From assembly GCA_037133495.1 (NCBI GenBank), contig JBAXOA010000028.1, positions 1 through 43,784 of the forward strand: a stretch of DNA of 43,784 nt, written 5' to 3'. Source of the stretch: JAAFHB01 sp037133495. GTDB lineage: Bacteria > Bacteroidota > Bacteroidia > Bacteroidales > Prolixibacteraceae. This document shows, one piece after another, positions 1 through 7,309 of the stretch (position 1 is its first letter; every line of letters begins with the position of its first letter). The position numbers and the translations under genes were made by a program. The notes under the pieces are model-generated. The model had not been told where the DNA came from and made no database searches. It was given only the letters and a program-made list of their open reading frames with translations.

Positions 1-10
1 GGCCGCCGCC
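1..10 (+). rRNA. Probable 3' end of a 5S rRNA gene cut by the window edge
   Basis: The first ten bases nearly match the last ten bases of the 5S-like remnant at 1838-1915, with one difference (position 3 is C where 1906 is T). They are followed by exactly the same downstream sequence and terminator. In Bacteroidota 5S genes the 3' strand of helix I reads like GTCGCCGCC, so I infer that the body of a 5S gene, and probably an rRNA operon, lies just upstream. Only the tail is visible. Confidence 0.45.
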
Positions 11-20
11 AACTTAAACT

Positions 21-54
21 AACCCCGGATTCATAACTGAGTCCGGGGTTTTTT
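21..54 (+). terminator. Rho-independent terminator after the upstream 5S end
   Basis: A perfect 9-bp stem AACCCCGGA (21-29) / TCCGGGGTT (42-50) is followed by a T run through 54. An identical copy lies at 1924-1957. Confidence 0.85.
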
Positions 55-63
55 ATGTTTATG

Positions 64-95
64 CGAATTTCACGAATTAGTTCGAATTTCACGAA
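64..95. repeat. Short tandem direct repeat, two copies of CGAATTTCACGAA
   Basis: The 13-mer CGAATTTCACGAA occurs at 64-76 and 83-95, a 19-bp period. It lies between the terminator and the 3' end of the zinc-ribbon gene. No function is evident. Confidence 0.6.
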
Positions 96-155
96 ATTGG
101 CATTGATTTAAGAGAATATAAACGAGAGGTTTCAGACTTTTATTATTTCGAAGTA

Positions 156-975
156 TCACTTGGTAAAAAGCCAATATAGAAAATATGTAAAATTGAGGAA
201 TAATATTCCAAGTACTATTTGTCCGTCATGTTTAATTTTAGTTGAGCTATTTTCGCATTTGCATTTAGCGCAGAATTTTCCATTTCTTGGTGCAAATTGT
301 CTACAATTCGGACAAATATTCATTGAGAAACGAAGATCGGAATAATAACGCTCATCTTTTGGCGTAAGGATTTTGCCGCATTCAATACAAAAAATAAAAT
401 TAAACCAATTTTCAGTTAAATATATTCCACATTTTATTGCATTCAAAGGATGTTTTTTAGATCCAATATTTGTGATGAGCCATTGATTTTCACTCTTACA
501 GTGCGGGCAATAATTTCCGCCATTTGGTGTTAATTTTTTACAGGATTGACAGAAATGCAAGGGGATGGTTGCTTCAGAATGAATTTTTTCATCACACTCA
601 GATAGTGCTTTGCCACAATGCCTGCAATATGTGAAATTGGTAAAGTTTTCCGCCTCACAGAATTCACATTTAATCCTATTTTGTTCTCCTGTTATGGAGG
701 ATGGAGTGAATTGCTTGGATGGATTTTTTAGTTTTGCATCGGTATTTTCTTCAACTACAATTGTATTATGTCCTTCACCTGGTTTAAATTCTTTGCCACA
801 AGCCAAACAGGTTATTTTAATAGTGTTACTTCCAATTGTTCCAGCAAGAAAGAAGCCCGATACCACCTGTAAGTAACCCTCCAACTACAGCTTTCTTTCC
901 ACTAAATCCTTTTTTGTTTGCAGATAGTTGATTGGAATTGCATCTCGGACATCTGATTTCTGTAGTTTGTGTCAT
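156..975 (-). pseudogene. Multi-zinc-ribbon membrane protein, frameshifted near its N-terminus
   Basis: The reading frame is broken. From the ATG at 975 the gene encodes a CPRC zinc-knuckle start, then a Gly/Lys-rich segment ending in GGIGLL, and then hits a stop. The remaining about 230 residues continue in another frame from AGTIGSN. The break coincides with a duplicated AAGA at about 847-854 on the plus strand; removing four bases restores GGIGLLAGTIGSN, a segment I recall from small Bacteroidota zinc-ribbon proteins. The downstream part has repeated CxxC pairs (CLAC, CEFC, CRHC, CQSC, CPHC, CIEC, CPNC, CAKC), so about four to five zinc ribbons, and ends in one hydrophobic helix next to a TKxx-like tail. 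This could be a true pseudogene, a phase-variable tract or a sequencing error. Its function is unknown. It lies between two terminator copies with the HEPN/MNT pair. Confidence 0.7.
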
Positions 976-1049
976 ACGAAGGGCTTTATTTTTTTATCGT
1001 AATATTCGGTAAAGAAAAGTTCAAGTGTCAAAAATGAACGATTCTTTAT

Positions 1050-1361
1050 TTAAACGATTTCAATTCCCGTCCGTTTCACTAATTCAACCAAAGGCGAATT
1101 ATCATTACTGTTAAATCGGTTTGTTCCAACTAGAATCGGTTCAATTTTTGAATTTATTTTTTTTGTCAATTTCCAGATTTTACCTGCTAAATTATCATCA
1201 TTCTCATTTTCAGTAACAATCATCAAATCAATATCACTTTCGCTTGTCGCGTTATTCGTCAAATAACTCCCATAAAGAAATGCTTTATCGACTGAGATTC
1301 CTTCGGCTCTCAACAGATGAATATATGATCTCAAAATCTCTATAACTTCATTTTTAGCCAT
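1050..1361 (-). CDS. MNT-type nucleotidyltransferase (MntA-like antitoxin candidate)
   Basis: A 103-residue protein with the minimal nucleotidyltransferase signature GS(x10)DID: GSYLTNNATSESDIDLMIV at about residues 31-49. The third acidic position may be the Glu in KIEPIL. In known HEPN-MNT modules the MNT protein adenylylates (AMPylates) the partner HEPN protein and neutralises it; that role is inferred here from pairing. Its ATG lies inside the 3' end of the HEPN gene (22-base overlap), so the two are almost certainly co-translated with HEPN first. The size is normal for the family. The alternative is an orphan nucleotidyltransferase with no antitoxin role. Confidence 0.85.
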   Translation of the reverse strand: MAKNEVIEILRSYIHLLRAEGISVDKAFLYGSYLTNNATSESDIDLMIVTENENDDNLAGKIWKLTKKINSKIEPILVGTNRFNSNDNSPLVELVKRTGIEIV

Positions 1362-1720
1362 AGCAACAATTCTTTGGTCCTGGTAAAATATTCGTTAACC
1401 TTTATTTGATCAGGTAAAACCGGATTGTAATCCGGATATCGTCCCTGTAACTGATACTTCATTAAAATTCCTAAAAATAATTGTGTTAAATCGTCGAAGT
1501 CTAATTCAGTTTGTTCTGATAGATAAATCAGGTTGTGACTTCGAGGTGCAACATCACCGATTTTCTTAATAACATGGGCTTTAATCGCTTTTTCAATTAC
1601 TAAATGGCAAAAAAATATCCCATGAAGCGTTCTATTTTCTCGAATCAGAAGCGCAGCAGTCTCAATGTCCTCATCTGCTCCGGTTTTCCAATAATCTATC
1701 TGCTTCTGAATATTCAACAT
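1340..1720 (-). CDS. HEPN-domain protein (HEPN/MNT pair)
   Basis: From the ATG at 1720 this gives 126 residues beginning MLNIQKQIDYW. That is where HEPN (PF05168-type) proteins normally start. An in-frame ATG at 1828 would add 36 residues that do not look like the family, so I prefer the internal start. Visible family features are a Tyr-Trp near the N-terminus, the helix FCHLVIEKAIKAHV (about residues 34-47), the APRSHNL turn and GRYPDYNP near the C-terminus. The RX4-6H motif of RNase HEPN toxins is not visible, so nuclease activity is doubtful. It overlaps the MNT gene by 22 bases. It could be a toxin, a decayed toxin or a non-nuclease HEPN. Confidence 0.8.
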   Translation of the reverse strand: MLNIQKQIDYWKTGADEDIETAALLIRENRTLHGIFFCHLVIEKAIKAHVIKKIGDVAPRSHNLIYLSEQTELDFDDLTQLFLGILMKYQLQGRYPDYNPVLPDQIKVNEYFTRTKELLLWLKMKL

Positions 1721-1837
1721 TAGGCTTGGTGAATTTATAACAAACTTACGAAAATCTTTGCAGTTTTCAATTTGAATCAATTTAAATCCTGATACTGATT
1801 CAAGGTATAAAGAATTCATATGATTCAAAAAGATTTA

Positions 1838-1915
1838 GGTGGCTATAGCCTCAGGGTTCCACCTCTTCCCATTCCGATCCGTCGGCTGACGGATTGGAGA
1901 GCAGGTCGCCGCCAA
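1838..1915 (+). pseudogene. Internally deleted 5S rRNA remnant
   Basis: Positions 1838-1877 match the 5' part of Bacteroidota 5S rRNA as I recall it (GGTGGCTATAGC, then TTCCACCTCTTCCCATTCCGA). Positions 1896-1913 match the 3' end (GGAGAGCAGGTCGCCGCC). The terminal GGTGGC and GCCGCC segments can still pair as helix I. The centre, which normally carries ACAGAGAAGTTAAGCC and GCGCCGATGG, is missing, so the 3' strands of helices II and III are gone. What remains between the ends is the hairpin ATCCGTC-GGCT-GACGGAT (1877-1894), probably the helix IV arm. The length is about 76 nt against about 110 nt for an intact gene, so it should not make a working 5S rRNA. Confidence 0.7.
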
Positions 1916-1958
1916 CTTAAACTAACCCCGGATTCATAACTGAGTCCGGGGTTTTTTA
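1907..1958 (+). repeat. Second copy of a 52-bp repeat (5S tail plus terminator); first copy at 4-55
   Basis: Positions 4-55 and 1907-1958 are identical over 52 bases, covering the end of the 5S sequence, a short spacer and the terminator. The copies are in direct orientation and bracket the zinc-ribbon and HEPN/MNT genes. Confidence 0.95.
1924..1957 (+). terminator. Rho-independent terminator after the 5S remnant
   Basis: A 9-bp GC-rich stem AACCCCGGA (1924-1932) / TCCGGGGTT (1945-1953) is followed by T residues to 1957. It is identical to 21-54. Confidence 0.85.
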
Positions 1959-1990
1959 ATGACATAAACCAAAAAAAAGCCCAAACCAAT

Positions 1991-2104
1991 CCCTCAAGGT
2001 TTCAAAAACCCGAATGTTTGCACATATTTAAACCCTCAAGGTTTCCAAAACCCGAATGTTTGCACATATTTAAACCCTCAAGGTTTCCAAAACCTTGAGG
2101 GTTT
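1991..2104. repeat. 42-bp direct repeats ending in a 15-bp perfect palindrome
   Basis: Two 42-base units (1991-2032 and 2033-2074) begin CCCTCAAGGTTTC and differ at one position. A third copy starts at 2075 and diverges after about 20 bases, where AAACCCTCAAGGTTT (2072-2086) pairs perfectly with AAACCTTGAGGGTTT (2090-2104) across a CCA loop. Palindromes built on CCTTGAGGGTT are, from memory, frequent between genes in Bacteroidota, so this may be a small dispersed repeat of MITE or REP type. It has no spacer structure like CRISPR. Confidence 0.75.
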
Positions 2105-2444
2105 AGTTTGAGGATTTAATTATGTTAAAACCTTCAGGGTTTTGACGCGCTACAAAAAAATAAAGACCTGAGAATTTAGCTCTTCAGGCTGAAATATTGC
2201 TAAAAAATGAATCCCGGTTGTTACCTTATTTTTAAATTTTTCATTCTAATTCCGACTCTTTCCCCTGTTTAAATGACAAAGATTTTACTTTTCAAAAATT
2301 AACTAATTTATACACATTTAAATAAATATTAGTTGATTTATTTTAACTTAGATATTTCTGTAATTCCATAAAGTACAGAAATATAGATTTATAGTATTTT
2401 TTAAGTCAATTTATAGATTTTAATAATTTAATATTTAATTGTTA

Positions 2445-2475
2445 TTAATCGTTAAATTAATCGCCTTATTAATCG
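2445..2475 (+). promoter_or_regulatory. Three TTAATCG heptamers at 12-bp period: probable activator site for susC
   Basis: TTAATCG occurs at 2445-2451, 2457-2463 and 2469-2475, with starts exactly 12 bp apart. The second and third copies extend to TTAATCGCC. The last heptamer ends 8 bp before the -7 box at 2484. SARP regulators are known to bind direct heptamer repeats at about 11-bp period placed 8 bp upstream of the -10 box. No TTG-type -33 element is evident, which fits an activator-dependent promoter. The likely binder is the SARP-type regulator at 9260-11860; this is inference. Confidence 0.65.
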
Positions 2476-2483
2476 CCCCCGTT

Positions 2484-2491
2484 TACTTTTG
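2484..2491 (+). promoter_or_regulatory. Predicted -7 box of the susC promoter
   Basis: TACTTTTG is a perfect match to the Bacteroidota element TAnnTTTG. It would start transcription near 2497 and give a leader of about 55 nt before the susC ATG at 2554. Confidence 0.65.
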
Positions 2492-2553
2492 TTTCGAGTC
2501 TTATAAACATAGGATCCATAGACTCGTTAATTTTAAACTAATTTATTATCATT

Positions 2554-5500
2554 ATGAAGAAAAGATTGTACCTAATTTTAATCGTACTGTTTGCTTCATT
2601 CGCCAGTGTAATGGCGCAGGTGAAAGTAAGCGGGACTGTTACTGATCCGGATGGGATCAGTATTCCTGGCGTGTCTGTTCTGCAGAAAGGCACAACAAAT
2701 GGAATCACTACGGACATGGATGGGAAGTACACATTGACTGTTACTTCTGCCAGCGCTGTTTTGGAATTCTCTTTTGTAGGTATGAAGCCTGTTTCTGAGA
2801 CAATCAATGGCAGAGCTGTTATTAATGTTAAGATGGCCGCTGAGGCTGTTGGAATTAATGAAGTTGTTGTTACAGCTTTAGGTATTCAGCGGGAAAAGAA
2901 AACGCTCACCTATGCTTCCCAGCAAGTTTCAGGAGAAGAGATGTTAAAAGCGAGAGATCAGAACTTTATGAATGCTCTTAGCGGTAAGACTTCTGGTTTG
3001 GACATTAAAACGAGCAGTTCAGGAGCCGGTGGTTCTACGAAAGCTGTTTTGAGAGGAAATAAATCACTTGTCGGACTTAGTGAACCTCTTTATGTTATCG
3101 ATGGTATTCCTATGATCAACAACAAAGGCGGACAACCTGATTCATATGGCGGTACCGATGGTGGTGACGGACTTTCAGCGATTAACAGTGATGACATTGA
3201 AAGCATCAACGTTCTTAAGGGTGCCAATGCATCTATACTTTATGGTAGTCAGGGAGCAAATGGTGTTGTCCTTATTAATACCAAGAAAGGTAAAGCCGGC
3301 AAAGTAACTGTGAGCATTAGTTCCAGTACTATGGTTGAAAGTGTTTCCGGATTGCCTGAGTTTCAGTTTAATTACGGAGCAGTAGGCGGTTCAGATTACA
3401 GCTGGTCAACAACTAAAGGGAGCTATCAGAAAAGTTATATCAAAGAATTCTTCCGTAACGGAATTAACGCTACGAATTCAATTTCTGTAAGTGGTGGAAA
3501 TGATAAAACAACAACCTATTTCTCTTATTCAAATGTTTCTGCCACCGGTGTTATGCCAACTAACCGTTATGGTAAAAATAACTTTGCCTTTAATCAGTCA
3601 ACAAAGTTGTTTAACGATAAACTTACAGTAAGTTCAAATGTCATGTTCTCAAACGAGGTGAGCCGTAATCGGCCAGGTGCCGGTTATTACAATAACCCAC
3701 TTACCGGATTGTATTTGTTTGCCCGCGAGAGAGATTTTTCTTCTTATAAACAAAACTATCAGGTATTTAATAAGGATAGAAATATGTATAAGATGAATTG
3801 GTATTCTACTGAGGAGAAACAAAACAATCCTTTCTGGGAAATCAATAATAACCCAAAATTAAATACATCGTATCGCGCAATTGCCAGTTTAAAGTTGTCA
3901 TGGGATATTTCAAAGCATCTTAAATTTGACGTCAGAGGAAACATCGATTATAACGATAAAGTAAATGATTACAGGTATGCAGCCGCCGGCAATTCGGTGA
4001 GTGTCAGTCCTAATGGATCATGGAGTTACTCTAAATACAATGACAAGTCGATTTATACAGACGGAATATTTAGTTACAACAATAAGTTTGGCAATTTCAG
4101 TCTAAATGGACTTCTTGGTGCAAGTTATTTGCATAATGTATTAAATGATGGTATGTCTGTTGCTAATGGAACTACCAGTTTGATGTATCCTAATTTTTAT
4201 TCTTTTTCCAACATGCCTTTCAATGTCATGTTTAATCAAGGGATAAACAAGATCATCAAACAAGGAGCTTTTGCCAACGCACAAATTGGTTATAAAGAGA
4301 TGATATTCCTGGATTTGTCCGCCCGTAATGACTGGGCATCCACTCTTTCACTTACAGGTAATGAATCCTATTTGTATCCTGCTGCCGGTCTTTCCGCAAT
4401 TGTGAGTCAGATGGTTACGCTACCACAAGCAATTTCATTTGCAAAAATAAGAGGTTCTGTATCTCAGACTGCCAATGAGGTACCATATAACGTGGTAAGT
4501 CCCGCAAATGGTATTAATGGTGCAGGTACCCCCGACCAAATCGGTGGAATTGGACGTAATTCACAGGTTCCTTTTACCAATCTGAAACCTGAAGAGATAA
4601 CCAGCGATGAATTCGGAGCAGAAATGAGGTTCCTCAATGGAAAGATCGGAATGGAATTTACCTATTATAGTGAGTTAAGCAAAAATCAATTTCTTACCTT
4701 AAGTGCTCCTTCTGGTTCAGGATTTACTTATTATTATGTAAATGCAGGGAAAATTACGAATAAGGGTTTTGAATTTACTGTCGATGCTGAAATTGTAAAA
4801 ACTTCTGCCCTAACCTGGAAATCTTCCGTGAATTTATCTCAAAACAAGAATAAAATCGTAGAACTGATCGCTTCTAATCCAAATTATCAGGTAGGTGGCG
4901 ATAATGAAGGTTTTGCCGCTGTAATCAAAGCAGGCGGTTCATTTAATGATGTATACATCTATAAATTTAACAAGAACACCGCTGGTCAGATTATTCTTGA
5001 CGGTAATGGGGTTCCTACAAAAGCCGCTAAACAAGAAAAAGTTGGAAATGTGAATCCTGATTTTATTTTAGGATGGAACAATACTGTTAATTTCAAAAAC
5101 TTCTATGTCAGCGCTTTGGTTAATGGTAAGTTCGGAGGTGTTGCATTCTCTAAAACAGAGGCTTTCCTTGATGCATACGGTGTAAGCAAAAGAACCGGAG
5201 ATGTTCGCGATGCAGGCAGTACAATGCCTATCAACGCAGTTTCATCAACTGGAACTGCAGTGACTTCGATTAATCCGGCTGTTTACTACGGTGCAGTTGG
5301 TGACAGAAACAGAATTATGGAGCCTTACATCTTTTCCAGAACCAACGTCAGATTGGCTCAATTAGTTATTGGTTATAATCTTGATGTACAAAAGCTTAAG
5401 TTACCGGTTAAAGAAGCTTCAATATCCCTTATCGGCAGGAATTTATTCTTCTTCTACAAAAAAGCTCCTTACGATCCTGAACAATCTATGAGTACTGCTA

Positions 5501-5577
5501 ATAATATGCAGTCGAATGAGGTATTTAGTATGCCTGCTACAAGGACTTATGGGGTTAACTTAAAGGTCACTTTCTAA
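2554..5577 (+). CDS. SusC-like TonB-dependent outer-membrane receptor
   Basis: A 1007-residue protein of normal SusC length. It has a signal peptide (residues 1-21, cleaved after MAQ) and a CarboxypepD_reg-like N-terminal extension (about 23-100, starting VSGTVTDPDG). These are followed by the EVVVTALGI TonB-box/linker, a plug domain (about 115-230, with the typical PLYVIDGIPM and ANASILYGSQGANGVVLI stretches), a long beta-barrel and a C-terminal aromatic residue (KVTF). SusC proteins take up oligomers such as glycans or peptides across the outer membrane with TonB energy, capped by their SusD partner, which follows 19 bp downstream. The substrate cannot be read from the sequence. Expression is probably driven by the heptamer-array promoter just upstream. 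Confidence 0.95.
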   Translation: MKKRLYLILIVLFASFASVMAQVKVSGTVTDPDGISIPGVSVLQKGTTNGITTDMDGKYTLTVTSASAVLEFSFVGMKPVSETINGRAVINVKMAAEAVGINEVVVTALGIQREKKTLTYASQQVSGEEMLKARDQNFMNALSGKTSGLDIKTSSSGAGGSTKAVLRGNKSLVGLSEPLYVIDGIPMINNKGGQPDSYGGTDGGDGLSAINSDDIESINVLKGANASILYGSQGANGVVLINTKKGKAGKVTVSISSSTMVESVSGLPEFQFNYGAVGGSDYSWSTTKGSYQKSYIKEFFRNGINATNSISVSGGNDKTTTYFSYSNVSATGVMPTNRYGKNNFAFNQSTKLFNDKLTVSSNVMFSNEVSRNRPGAGYYNNPLTGLYLFARERDFSSYKQNYQVFNKDRNMYKMNWYSTEEKQNNPFWEINNNPKLNTSYRAIASLKLSWDISKHLKFDVRGNIDYNDKVNDYRYAAAGNSVSVSPNGSWSYSKYNDKSIYTDGIFSYNNKFGNFSLNGLLGASYLHNVLNDGMSVANGTTSLMYPNFYSFSNMPFNVMFNQGINKIIKQGAFANAQIGYKEMIFLDLSARNDWASTLSLTGNESYLYPAAGLSAIVSQMVTLPQAISFAKIRGSVSQTANEVPYNVVSPANGINGAGTPDQIGGIGRNSQVPFTNLKPEEITSDEFGAEMRFLNGKIGMEFTYYSELSKNQFLTLSAPSGSGFTYYYVNAGKITNKGFEFTVDAEIVKTSALTWKSSVNLSQNKNKIVELIASNPNYQVGGDNEGFAAVIKAGGSFNDVYIYKFNKNTAGQIILDGNGVPTKAAKQEKVGNVNPDFILGWNNTVNFKNFYVSALVNGKFGGVAFSKTEAFLDAYGVSKRTGDVRDAGSTMPINAVSSTGTAVTSINPAVYYGAVGDRNRIMEPYIFSRTNVRLAQLVIGYNLDVQKLKLPVKEASISLIGRNLFFFYKKAPYDPEQSMSTANNMQSNEVFSMPATRTYGVNLKVTF

Positions 5578-5596
5578 AATCTTAAAATTAATTAGT

Positions 5597-7162
5597 ATGA
5601 AAAAGATATTTATTGCATTATTACTTCTGATTGCTTTCGCTTCCTGCACGAGCAATTTTGTAACGGAGAATCAGAATCCTTATCAGATTACTGATGAGTT
5701 GCTAAAGCAGGACTTTAACCTGGTAGGTTCGCCGTTCTCAGGATTATTGTTCAACATTAATGGCCATCAGATTGAAGAGGATTTATGCCAGGATTCATGG
5801 ATGGGTTATTTAAATACTCCGACACCCTTTGTCGGAAACGTAAATAATACCACTTACTACATTCGTTGGAATGCTTACTGGGATCGTATCTATGGTTCCG
5901 TAATGTCTCCTTCAAAACAGGTAATTAAATTGGCGAAAGACAATGGTTTACCACTTTTTGCAACTTGGGCGAAATTTATTCGGATTCTTGCAGTCTCTAA
6001 ACTAACTGCAGTTCACGGGCCGGTAATCTATTCCAATTATGGTACAACTGCTAATTCGATCCTGTATGATAAAGAATCCGATTTATACAATTTGTTCTTT
6101 GCGCAGTTAGACTCTATTCAAACTGATTTTGCAGCGAACACAACTTACAAAGGTTTTGTAAAATTTGATCCAAGTTACAAAGGTGATATTACAAAATGGA
6201 TGAAAGCCGTGAATTCGTTACGTTTAAGATTGGCTATGCGGATATCAAAAGTTGCACCTGCTTTGGCAAAAACTCAGGGCGAAAAGGCGATGAGCGATGC
6301 AGGCGGATTGATTGAGAGCAATGATTACAACCTTCTTATTTCATTATTAGGTGGTAAGATGTATATGGCTGTTATTTGTTTTGAATGGGATGATACACGA
6401 ATGAGTGGTGTTATGGAGTCCTTCCTGCTTGGTTTAAAAGACGGCAGAATTTCGAAATATTTCCAGGGTCCAAATCTTAGTCAGGATGCTTCTCTTTCAG
6501 CATTTGCATATAAGGGAATCCGCAATGGCGCTTACACTCAGGCCAAAATCGACAGAGTACCTTTTTCAAGGGTATCCGATGATTTTCAAACTGTACAAAA
6601 CAGAAGGTCAATTACTGCTGCTGAAGTTAGTTTTCTTAAAGCTGAAGCCGCTCTTAGAGGCTGGGCCGGTGCCGGTGATGCGAAAACAAACTACGAAAAT
6701 GGTGTGAGACTTTCATTTGCTAACTGGGGCGCAGGCGGAGTAGATGCTTACCTGGCAGATGCAACCAGCAAACCTATTGATTATGTTGATCCAAAGGATG
6801 CACGGAATAATTTTACAGCATCTTCTACAATAACCGTTGCCTGGAATGCTGGCGATAGCAATGAGCTGAAATTAGAGAAAATTATTACCCAGAAATGGAT
6901 CAATAATTTCACTAATGCGCTTGAATCATGGACCGATTTCAGAAGAACCGGTTATCCTAAAATTCCACATGTAGCTAAGAACGACAGCAGTCCTGACTGG
7001 GGTGTTATTCCAGCTGATCAGTGGATTAAAAGGATGCCATTCAATAATGGAGAGAGAACCGGTAATGCCGCAGCAGTCGCTGATGCAGCTTCAAAACTGG
7101 GTGGTGCAGATTTGATCAGCACCCGTTTATGGTGGGATACAGGCGTTGCTTCAAACTTTTAA
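5597..7162 (+). CDS. SusD/RagB-family substrate-binding outer-membrane lipoprotein
   Basis: A 521-residue protein with a lipoprotein signal ending AFASC, so Cys17 is the likely lipidated residue. The C-terminal part carries the WTDFRRTGYPKIP segment typical of the SusD-like branch annotated as nutrient-binding lipoproteins (PF12741/PF12771 type), with TPR-like helices expected in the N-terminal half. It caps the SusC transporter and binds the substrate at the cell surface. It lies 19 bp after susC, so the two form one transcription unit that ends at the terminator at 7186-7229. The substrate is unknown, and there are no glycan-degrading genes in this unit to suggest one. Confidence 0.93.
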   Translation: MKKIFIALLLLIAFASCTSNFVTENQNPYQITDELLKQDFNLVGSPFSGLLFNINGHQIEEDLCQDSWMGYLNTPTPFVGNVNNTTYYIRWNAYWDRIYGSVMSPSKQVIKLAKDNGLPLFATWAKFIRILAVSKLTAVHGPVIYSNYGTTANSILYDKESDLYNLFFAQLDSIQTDFAANTTYKGFVKFDPSYKGDITKWMKAVNSLRLRLAMRISKVAPALAKTQGEKAMSDAGGLIESNDYNLLISLLGGKMYMAVICFEWDDTRMSGVMESFLLGLKDGRISKYFQGPNLSQDASLSAFAYKGIRNGAYTQAKIDRVPFSRVSDDFQTVQNRRSITAAEVSFLKAEAALRGWAGAGDAKTNYENGVRLSFANWGAGGVDAYLADATSKPIDYVDPKDARNNFTASSTITVAWNAGDSNELKLEKIITQKWINNFTNALESWTDFRRTGYPKIPHVAKNDSSPDWGVIPADQWIKRMPFNNGERTGNAAAVADAASKLGGADLISTRLWWDTGVASNF

Positions 7163-7185
7163 GCTAATTTTTTAGCAATTATTGG

Positions 7186-7229
7186 GAAATACCCCTTTAC
7201 AAAATCTGTAGGGGGGTATTTCTTTTTTT
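7186..7229 (+). terminator. Rho-independent terminator after susD
   Basis: The stem GAAATACCCC (7186-7195) / GGGGTATTTC (7213-7222) is perfect over 10 bp and is followed by seven T residues. The symporter gene downstream therefore needs read-through or its own promoter. TATGTTTC at 7268-7275 is one base off the -7 consensus. Confidence 0.85.
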
Positions 7230-7309
7230 AAGTGATTTTTATTCTCCCGCATTTCTCCAACACCCTTTATGTTTCTTGACTAACAACATAAACTCATCCG
7301 AATGGCGTT

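Larger units (their letters stand above)
1959..2553. other. Non-coding interval upstream of susC
   Basis: No convincing gene is present. In order it holds 42-bp direct repeats and a palindrome (1991-2104), a short AAAACC/GGTTTT hairpin (2127-2143), about 280 bp of very AT-rich DNA, the TTAATCG array (2445-2475), a -7 box (2484-2491) and an approximately 55-nt predicted leader before the susC ATG. Confidence 0.8.

Noticed and set aside
1721..1828. 36-residue N-terminal extension of the HEPN protein
   Set aside because: It does not resemble the start of HEPN proteins, and a normal start lies at 1720; it probably reflects chance open frame.
1991..2104. Possible CRISPR array
   Set aside because: The two 42-bp units are back to back with no variable spacers, and the third diverges into a palindrome; no cas genes are present.
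2439..2645. 68-residue open frame covering the susC promoter region
   Set aside because: It overlaps the operator array, the -7 box and the susC signal peptide in another frame, with no family features.
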